From: Stichopus chloronotus
Lineage: Eukaryota > Echinodermata > Holothuroidea > Aspidochirotida > Stichopodidae
Assembly: GCA_021234535.1 (NCBI GenBank)
Contig: CM037837.1
Location: 806,001 to 870,000, forward strand
Length of the DNA stretch: 64,000 nt
Direction: 5' to 3'
Part shown: positions 55,702 through 64,000 of the stretch, in pieces
Position numbering within the stretch: position 1 is the stretch's first letter
Layout of the letters: each line of letters begins with the position of its first letter
Position numbers and translations under genes: made by a program
The notes under the pieces: generated by a model
Seen by the model: only the letters and a program-made list of their open reading frames with translations
What the model was told of the DNA's origin: nothing
Database searches by the model: none

Positions 55702-57539
55702 ATGATGTTCTTACATCCACAGAGAAATGGATTGACTTTAGAGAGGAATGACAGAGACCAACCGATGTCGGACTCGCCACCAATGTTTCACCCAATCTGA
55801 CCTCACCATTTTCCAATTCTATGATCAAATTGTAAAGTAAAAATATTGCAAGTTTGTATTCCTTCTACATTTGAAAATAAAATAAGTATTATAAAATATA
55901 GCTCAACTAAAAAAAAAAAAAACTTTTCTAACAAGAAAAATATAATCAACGTCTTCCGAGACCATTACTCATTAAAGTAGTATAAATAGGCGACGGAGTA
56001 TACAAGAGAAATTGTTTTATAATGACTGTGTTAAACTACGGTACATAAGAAGCGCACAACAGCATGCTGTGGATATTTGTGCATGCCAAATTTGCGAGAG
56101 ATGTTGATAATCAGACTGAACACACCACGACGGCTACACAGACTTTAAAGTTTTCATCGTTCCTCGCGAAAGTGTTGATTCACAAACCTACTTTTTTTTA
56201 ATCCGGACGAGAATAGTGACTCTTTCATGTTCCAGATCTTTTTTCTTGTTTACGTTATTTTGGGGTAGTCTGAATTAAACATGTGTACGGCCAGAGTTTC
56301 CATCCGAATAACGGGACAAAATTTCCCAAGTGATGCCACAATTTCCTATGAAACTTCCTAGAGAGGGAGCTAGATTCGATAATGATAGATATAGATTAGC
56401 GTTATTCATAACCCTGATTTCTATTGATAAATGTCATTAGGTGAATGTTTGATTACTTTCGGGACCAAGATCCAAGTTTTTTGAAATGTTTATGCCGCCC
56501 CACTTTTTCCACATACCAGCCGCCTCTGTGTGACGCGGATCCCAACATGTCGATGGTACGGATCACGCGATAATAAAGAGGGTCATTGACCAACTAAGCG
56601 AATAACTAAAAAGATAATCGTATTTAGCAAGTCATCGGACAACCTGACACCGTTTATCTGGCATGGATTTGACAAAAGTAGGTAAATTTAAAAGATTGCC
56701 GATGGTGTTCTAGGAATGTTTAGATCACAAAGAGCGCCATCGATTTAGATGTGCGCTAAATCTCGTGAGGGGCCGTATTACGGTATACACGATCAGATTC
56801 GTCTCACTAAGACGAATTATTGAGAGTGTCGCAATTTAAAATAGCATTTGGTTTCATCTTCACTCGACCAGAATCGTAGGCTCACCTCTTTACACCCCAT
56901 ACGTGAAGGATACCGTCAGTATGTGTTAAGTAGACGTTACACTGTAAATTTTCATTAAATTAGAACAAAAATCAGAGAGTTACTTCCAACTTATTTATTT
57001 TAGACTAAAAACAAATATCTCAATTCATAAGTTGGTGGAACGTATTGGAAATAGCAGTCTGAGCTGGTAGAATCGGTGGAATAAATTTCATCTGCATACA
57101 AATGCTTTGTGTCATATTTAATTATTAAAAAAAAAAACCAACACAGAAAAATGACTGAAAGTGCTTGGTTCTCCAACTCTTACGGTAAACGCAACGTATT
57201 GCGCAACATACACTAAAAGAAATTATGGTAAATGAGGCCGACAAGTATTATGAATACATTGAGAGTAAATTTGAGACTTTGTTATCACCGAAGCTAGAAA
57301 CAATTCACACGTTGCCCCAATTCGTCCACGTTGGCGCCACGATATGTTTACTTTAAATGAACACCAGCTTTCTCCCTAATTCTTATATTGACAGTTGTTG
57401 TGACAGCTTTTATACTCTTAGATCTTCGTCCAATTTTACTATGTTCAATATCTCGTGAAGCTAACTAAAAAAGAAAAAAAAAAAACATGTCAGCGAAGTT
57501 GAAGGACCGTATATATTACTTATTATGAAAGGAGGATCC

Positions 57540-58240
57540 AAGGAATTTGTCTCGCCTTTGGGCTATTTTTCTTTCCTTTTAACCCTATTCCACGGGGATG
57601 ACCACACGATTTCGACAGAGCTGTCAAGATTCAGGCCACCTGTTTTAATCATTTCTAATGGAATTAATACTCAAGCTTGTCCTTAACTAATAGACTGGCA
57701 ACATTCGACCGAAGTTCACGAAAATACCCTGTCTTTCTTCCCATCCAGCACGTATTTTATTTATTTTTAGCAGTCCTACGAATTTGAGCATGGTGAAACT
57801 CTTATTAGAAAATAAGACCGGATCTCCATAGCTTTTAGATCGAAACATGGCTAATGAACATATGCATTTGAATCAGAAGGTCTTCAAATGTTATCGTGAT
57901 ATTCTTATCGCAAGAAAGAAAATCCTTTTGGGCCAGAAAGAGATTAAAATGCTCCTCATATTAGCATTTTGCCATGCATATTCCCTGCAGGAATAGTAAT
58001 TAGAGGCGTTAAATTTTTCATTCATTGCCCAACGCAGTAAGATCTCATGTTCAATGTGCCCTGTAGACTTGAAAGTATTCTACTATTTGACACTTTACAT
58101 GTTATCGTATAACAGAAAGATGAACGTAAGGGCCTTTGTCAAAGCCCACGTTTGGGGCATATCAACGTCGGCATTTAATGAAAGACATTAATTAATTTAA
58201 GAGCACATTAATTAACAAGTAGCCATTAAATCCTTTCATC
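57540..58240. other. Repeat-free block with TTAATTAA homeodomain-type sites
   Basis: No repeats, no convincing ORF, and two CATTAATTAA words at about 58186 and 58206, with attaat/taatta elsewhere (tttctaatggaattaat, gtaattagaggcgttaaa). The composition suits a conserved regulatory element, but conservation cannot be judged from one sequence. Confidence 0.2.
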
Positions 58241-58639
58241 AGATCAGGTCTAGCTGCTTGTCATTGACGAAGGCTACAGGTAAAAAAGACCAAGAAAAAA
58301 AAAAGACCAAGAAAAAAGTTTTACTTTTGAAAACTTCAAACTTTGTGGCGTGACATTTGCGTAACTTGTGTGCGTAGTATGTAGGTTCGAGTGCCTGTGA
58401 TAAGACGTGTCTCAGATGTGTTAGGAATACCAAAGACTGTGTCCTCTATGGCCCATATGCAGAAGAATAAAAAGAAACAGGTGGATCTACGTTACGAGCC
58501 AAAGAAGAACCACTTGAGTGGGATGGACAAGATGCTTAAATGTTGTAAATATAGGCTATGTAGTATAGGTTTTGCGATCCTGTTTGTAACTGTCTTTTTT
58601 GTTTGTTTCTGTACAAGCAGTGTTCATTTCTTTGTGTAC

Positions 58640-58845
58640 ATTGTCTTGCTTTCATTCATTTTGTTCACTTATCCATACATGTATTCATTCCATCTATCAG
58701 TCCATCCCACGATTATTCTTTCGTTCATACTCATTCACTCATTCATCCCGTTTACTCGTTCAGTCGACTTTTCACACATCAGTGCAGTTGTGTTTGCATG
58801 CATCCATTCATTTATTCATCCGCCATCCATCCATTAATCCTTATG
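58640..58845 (+). repeat. Degenerate ATTC/CATC tetranucleotide tract
   Basis: Repeated attcattc, catccatc and ttcatcc words over about 200 bp. Long open frames here on the plus strand (HSF/HPSIH-like) are produced by the repeat and are not genes. Confidence 0.8.
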
Positions 58846-60677
58846 CAGATAAGAGATACGGTATCAGAGGGCAACATTGCGAGATAGTATAGTAAGGATA
58901 CGCCCACATTATAAAGAGAGAGGAGGAGAGATGGGCAGAAGGCGGGGGGGGGGGGGGGTGGTTAGCAGGGGTAGAGCAGGACCGTTGGCGGGATATGCTG
59001 AGGTGTAGTGTTGATTCCGTGAAGCCTGAACGACCCTTTAATCACAATTCATACACATTTAGGGAATGTAGCGATGTTGATAAATTTTCCCAAAAATTTT
59101 CACATGACCTATCTTTAAAATTGGTCTCAGTGCCAGGGTCTAGTCAATCGTTGTTTTGAGTGAGCACGTAGTAATAGCTCCATGGTAAGATATAATGAAA
59201 CATGGTCTCCATATATATGAATTCTATATCTTTCGCAAGTTCCAACAAATACGCAAAATATTTTAATGTGGACATCCAGTTGACTTAGCTACATATGAGG
59301 GAATTCGTGGGTACAAATTTCCTACAAAATAGTGCTGGCTTCTTGAGCTGAATAGTCAATTGCAGAAGTGAACAGTTCATCTAAAAAGTGAAATTCTTAA
59401 TAAAACATGGGTTCATACATTTTAAACGTAGCTTCTTTTACCGTTCGTGGTCATTGGGATATTAAGCTTGACCGTACAATGGGAGAAATGGAATAGTCAT
59501 TTTGCAATGGTTATGTCCGGTGAACGGAATTTGCAATTTTTGAAATATTTATTTCGTCTGCCGGCCCATCTTCCATGCTACAAAAACCAACAGTACATTG
59601 AAAGGAAAGTCACTATCACGATATACATAGGACTGACGTGATTATCACAGAATTTAGCAAATTATGTCTGCGCCGCCAGAGGAACATCCTCGAAATTTTC
59701 CTCCAATCTAAATATCGAAAGCCCATCACTCACGACGCAAGAAAGAAAAAAATCTGTGGCTTTATATGCTAAAAGCGATTACAAACCAATAATAAATGTT
59801 AGCCGAAAAGTCTCGAGTTGACCTTGAAAAGGTCACAAATGAGGCTTTAGTGCGTATATGGTTACACAACATCCGGAATAAACAAGCACTTAACGCCACT
59901 CCAAGAAGCGTTCGTAATTTATTTGTATGAATATAAACGTTGGCTGTTTGACCGGTTGTATAGCCCAAAGGAGAAGGAAGTAGAAAGATTATAACTCCTG
60001 TCACGTCAATGGTCCGTCCGTTCAGGCAATCTGATCAAAGCAAATATTTTCGAGTGACCAGGCATGCCGTGTCCATAAATTTAACAATTTCTTCTTACGT
60101 GTATATTGTAGAAATAGAGAATGGAGAAAGAGGTCACAGCTTTGGCCATCTAAAGATGTTCTCCTGCCATTTATTGTTAGGTTGAAAGTAAAATGAGATT
60201 TAAATTTAGCATGCTTTCAGATAAAGAGAAGTATCACTCTTACACAGCGGGATATGCAGCAACTACCGTATTGTTCCCGCCCCTCCCCCCCCCCCCTCCT
60301 CCTTCTCTGTGATGATAAGAAATGAAGTCTAAAGAACATATGCAATGTAACAGGAAACATATGGACATATAGATCAAACATATAAACCAAAAAGGAAAGA
60401 AAAAATACTTATTTGAAAAAATAACTAACGATGGAAATTTTCACACTAAATAGGGACACTGATTGGTGTTTTTTTGATTTGTTGATTTGTTAAACGGTGA
60501 TTTATTTTCTTACGGTAAGCCATTCTACATTGAAGCTCGTAAAAACTACTATAAGGTACATGTGATATCAATATGAAATGACTTGATGATAAGTGTGGTT
60601 ATAACTACTCAACTACAATTTCATTGAACCACCTCGTGATCTCTCATGAATGCCTGTCTTGCACAGTTAGGGATACG

Positions 60678-61036
60678 TTAAAGGGACATATGGCGTTTGT
60701 TTAACGGAAACTTCCATATTTTTGAAACCAATGTTTGTGGACGCAGAATGATAGATGATTCAATATAAGGAAGGACAGTAGCCTTCTTTTCAAGAAATTA
60801 GTTTCTCACAGATAGAAACCCAGTTATTTTTTGCTCAACACTAATTTGTTCACCCAAACATTTCAAAATTCAAATGATTCATCTTCCGTTACTCATCACA
60901 TGCGTACATGATGTTTTGAGGAGATGAAGTTTTGGCAGATGTTTAGTGATGAGACTGAATGGTTCAAAAATGACTAAAGCTATTTTCTTTTGTATGTCAC
61001 ATGTTGATGTAGTCTAAACGCCCAATTTCCCTTTAA
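60678..61036 (+). mobile_element. MITE family A, copy 5
   Basis: Starts TTAAAGGGACATATGGCGTTTG and ends AAACGCCCAATTTCCCTTTAA: the terminal inverted repeat includes the inner CGTTT/AAACG block. TTAA at both ends. Ends of the form TTAAAGGR resemble the T2 family of MITEs described in Xenopus and placed in the Kolobok superfamily. Confidence 0.78.
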
Positions 61037-61211
61037 AGAGGAACCGTAGTGAATGTTTCATTTTCAATCTGCACTAAAACTGGAAGATTAGTTGTTCTGG
61101 TAATCGCTTGGTCATCTACCCTTTCTTTGTCAGTGTTTCAGAAAAGAGAAAGTAGAGGAAAAGATCACATGTCACAAAACCTGGAAGAGAACTGTGCCCT
61201 CTTCTTCCAGA

Positions 61212-61303
61212 TATTTGAATATGAAGATTGCCTCAACACTTTTGTTGGCGAGACAAAATTCCGACTCTCCATGAAAGCCGGGCAGTCAATTACCATTACT
61301 TGA
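61212..61303 (+). CDS. Candidate 3'-terminal coding exon, unrecognised
   Basis: After the acceptor-like tgccctcttcttccag the frame reads IFEYEDCLNTFVGETKFRLS then MKAGQSITIT and TGA. No polyadenylation signal is clear nearby. It directly follows a family-A MITE (60678-61036). Function unknown; may be chance. Confidence 0.2.
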
Positions 61304-61987
61304 AATCAAATAGACCAATTGGGAATGAATATTAATATGTAAAAATGGGGCTTAAGCAATGCTATTCGTAATGGCTATGGTACGTTCCATGGTATTTGAC
61401 TTTGATTAACAAATTTTCAACTCATATTCCAGCTTTAACACACATCTATTCGCAAACAGTCCGCACAACCGTAATGGGGTTATTTTCGTAGCACAGTTCT
61501 TTTCAAATATTACTTCAAATTTTCCGCCGTTACTGTATAGCATGTTCAAAAGGTATGACGTGGTACCCTCAACACCTTTAATACTACGTGACTGTGTAGG
61601 TACATGTGCGACGTCACGGTATTAGGTAATTTCGCATTACATGGCGACTTTGAAATGAGAAAGATGTATACTTATAAAAACTTTCTTATTTCTTCGACTT
61701 GTATTTTCACTCCTACAGAATTTTGTCCTCTCACTTGAGAAACCCTATTTGAAGTATCAAGACTATTGAGAAGGCCGCACAACAGTTTTCCTTTAAAACG
61801 ATTTTCGCAAGTCCAATAGTTAGTATCACGAGAATGGTACAGCGACCGACCCTACCGGAATACTCCTCCGGAGGGCACTGCAAAAGAATGGCCGACAAAA
61901 TACGTGTAAAAATGTGTAATCGGCGGCTCACCGAAGGGAAGGACGTAGATATTTGTACAATCGCCTGTCATTGCTTTAGAGGAAAGC

Positions 61988-62035
61988 AACAACAAACAAA
62001 CAAACATACATACATACAAACAAAAACAAAGGTAT
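61988..62035 (+). repeat. (CAAA)/(CATA)n simple repeat
   Basis: caacaaacaaacaaacatac followed by catacatacaaacaaaaac. Confidence 0.85.
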
Positions 62036-63601
62036 TAAGAATTCTTTAGGGAATACCCATCTACATTAGATGAATTAGACACCAATGAATCTACATCATC
62101 TTCGCTCAAGTTTCCCTCCATTTACGTAAACACAACTCAATAACATAGCTCTATCAGACTGCAGAAACTTAATTTGCCTTCTCTCCCTTTGTCTGTTCCT
62201 CACTTACTCACTCTCCCCCCCCCCCTCCCCTCCCTTTCTCCGTTTTTGAACTAGAGTCATGTCATACTCACATGTGATATGACAGTGTACTCATGAGTCA
62301 GTACACGCGTTAGTGATTTATGGTGTTACTGCTATCCACACTTCCTTTTGTGTACAAGAAAAAAATTACTGGCACACTGAAATATGCTACAGTAACGTTA
62401 ATTTCCTGTCTCTTATTTCGAACTAAATAACCTACTGCTATTTTTTTTATGTACCAGTATATAGTCTTCCCTCTCATCAATACCACACCCATCCATCCTT
62501 CACCATCGCCCTTGTTCGTTCGTCTACAAAGAGCGTTCAGCTACATATATATGCATATATCGGCAAAGTATATTATCTCCCCCTCATATTCAACCCAACT
62601 ATACATTTAAATTTTCATCGGTATTTAGACATCCAGTGGAATTCAATCGAATTGGCATTTTGAGGCGATAATAGCCGAGCAGTATGTTATCGTTAAAAAC
62701 CAAATCTGATTAGTATCTCCAGTGTCAATTCCGCCGGTAGTTTGATCAAACCTCTCAGGGTATTAGCATTAATATTTCAAAAGCGCCCGCTAAATTCACG
62801 GTCGATGCGGACAGATATGGTGTGTGCTTTTCCCTGGTGCAATCATGTGTCAAATAAAGGATTCAATAAATGGGTAAGCTTTAAAATGACAGTAACTTTG
62901 ATACTTTGAAGAGGCTCATATTTTTTTCTCCTATGTATTTCGTCGGGAAAATTTCCTCGAGAAAAAGTCCTTCTCTCATTTATGATGTCGTCAGGCAACA
63001 TCAATAGCCTGCAAAATTCATGTTTATCTTGAATGCAAGATATTGCAAACACATACACAGCGGTTACTGAGAGGTTAAATGTGAATGCTCTTAACATTTT
63101 AGAACTGAATGTTTTTTTTTTTTTGCTCTTGCCGAGTTTTTCTGAGTAATCTTCCCCACTTTTTCAAGGAATACGAATAAATGAATAAATTATCATACAG
63201 CTGTTACCAACGGATTATGAGAGTACGCTAAGGAATAAACTTTTGACTAAGAACTATACATGTTACAGTAACAACCTGACATTGAACAGACACGTTGGGG
63301 GGGGGGGGGGTTAAGTGAGAAGATGGCGCTAGACTGCAGGTGACAAATCCGTCTTAAAAGTCGTGCTATGATACCGCCACAATTCTCAGTTGAGGATAAT
63401 TCCAAGTGCGTTATTAAAATGCATGGACTGAGTTTAGAGTGAAGCCAACCGTTTGGTCTAATGTGGGCCTATTGTCGTGAGACAATGCAGTCAACAAACC
63501 GTTGGTTAGATTATGAACAAAATAACAACAGCAATCCCCAAACGTGGTATTGAGGGTGGGGGGGGGTAGTCACTTAAGACGAATGGAATGCTTTCATTTT
63601 A

Positions 63602-63747
63602 GAAAATTGGAAAATGTCATCATTTCAACTATATCCTCTGTTACCCCACCTGAAATCCCACCTGAACAAATCTCAGAAAAAGAAAATAGGTTTAAATTCT
63701 TGCTGCAAGTGAAAACACGTAGTGATCGTACCTCACTTTATAAAGTA
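63602..63747 (+). CDS. Candidate internal coding exon near the right edge, unrecognised
   Basis: Acceptor tgctttcattttag, then an open frame KLENVIISTISSVTPPEIPP and EQISEKENRFKFLLQVKTRS to LYK, ending at a GTAAGC donor. Charged, proline-containing text looks coding; the KENRFKFLLQ stretch faintly recalls the NRFEFLLKQTE segment of ISWI ATPases but the rest does not follow. A partner exon would lie beyond base 64000. Confidence 0.3.
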
Positions 63748-64000
63748 AGCCTCACTCTATTTCCCTCCTTTGTTTTCCTTTTTTTCTTATTGAACCGAGA
63801 TGTGCGTCTCTTTATGTTCATTATTACTACAAGCGGCGTTGCACATTGTTTATTGCATAGACCTAGTCATCTATCCGACTAAAGGGTCAAATAAAATACC
63901 CACTTCTTATTTAAACCCCATTTTTACTGACAGTCACCCCATACCAGTTAATGCACACGGTTCGTTCGTTTCCTTCAGCGTTTTAATTATCCTTTGGATT

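Larger units (their letters stand above)
53070..64000. other. Gene-poor right end
   Basis: Apart from MITE copies at 55357 and 60678, the tetranucleotide tract, G/C runs (53650, 58945, 60285, 62216, 63298, 63560) and the low-confidence candidate exons above, no gene, RNA or known element was recognised. Confidence 0.45.

Noticed and set aside
58391..58890. Long plus-strand open frames of 94-148 codons
   Set aside because: Most of their length is the ATTC/CATC simple repeat, which stays open in several frames.

Overview
This window looks like AT-rich nuclear DNA from a marine invertebrate. It has small exons with consensus GT/AG splice sites, introns up to about 12 kb, many short simple repeats and G/C homopolymers, and a high load of non-autonomous transposon remnants. 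A deuterostome such as an echinoderm (perhaps a sea cucumber) fits best: the septin and BolA exons read very close to vertebrate proteins, and one mobile element is built like the sea-urchin foldback class. The taxon is an inference. There is no bacterial operon structure, no rRNA and no CRISPR array.

Three protein-coding genes can be read from their exons. (1) On the minus strand at the left is the 5' part of a septin-2-type gene: a start exon at 13482-13491, a 14-nt microexon at 13344-13357 and a septin N-terminal exon at 1805-1910. The GTPase exons must lie beyond base 1. (2) On the minus strand, 23556-27451, is a complete three-exon BolA2-like gene of 86 codons-worth of protein, with a probable 5' non-coding exon near 29039. 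(3) On the plus strand, 33287-48751, is a complete four-exon gene for a 205-residue secreted thioredoxin-fold protein with a CPDS motif (CxxS, a single redox cysteine), including a 12.1-kb second intron. Genes 2 and 3 are divergent, with about 4 kb between their likely 5' ends. One is an Fe-S/glutaredoxin partner family and the other a thiol-redox fold; a functional link is only a guess.

The rest is mostly intron and intergenic DNA filled with repeats. 14.6-19 kb is a transposon nest: two TTAA-flanked MITE families (Kolobok/T2-like by their ends) and a 2.85-kb foldback-like element whose arms are inverted arrays of a ~181-bp tandem repeat. The second intron of the thioredoxin-like gene (36.9-40.0 and 43.0-43.3 kb) carries arrays of a ~145-bp repeat whose core is a string of AGGTCA half-sites spaced 1, 4 and 4. 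A broken BEL/Pao gag fragment lies at 7.93-8.39 kb (minus) and a decayed LINE reverse-transcriptase 3' end at 51.85-52.80 kb (plus). 53-64 kb has no gene that can be recognised. A few splice-flanked open segments there are listed as low-confidence candidate exons.

All calls come from reading the sequence; no alignment or search was run.
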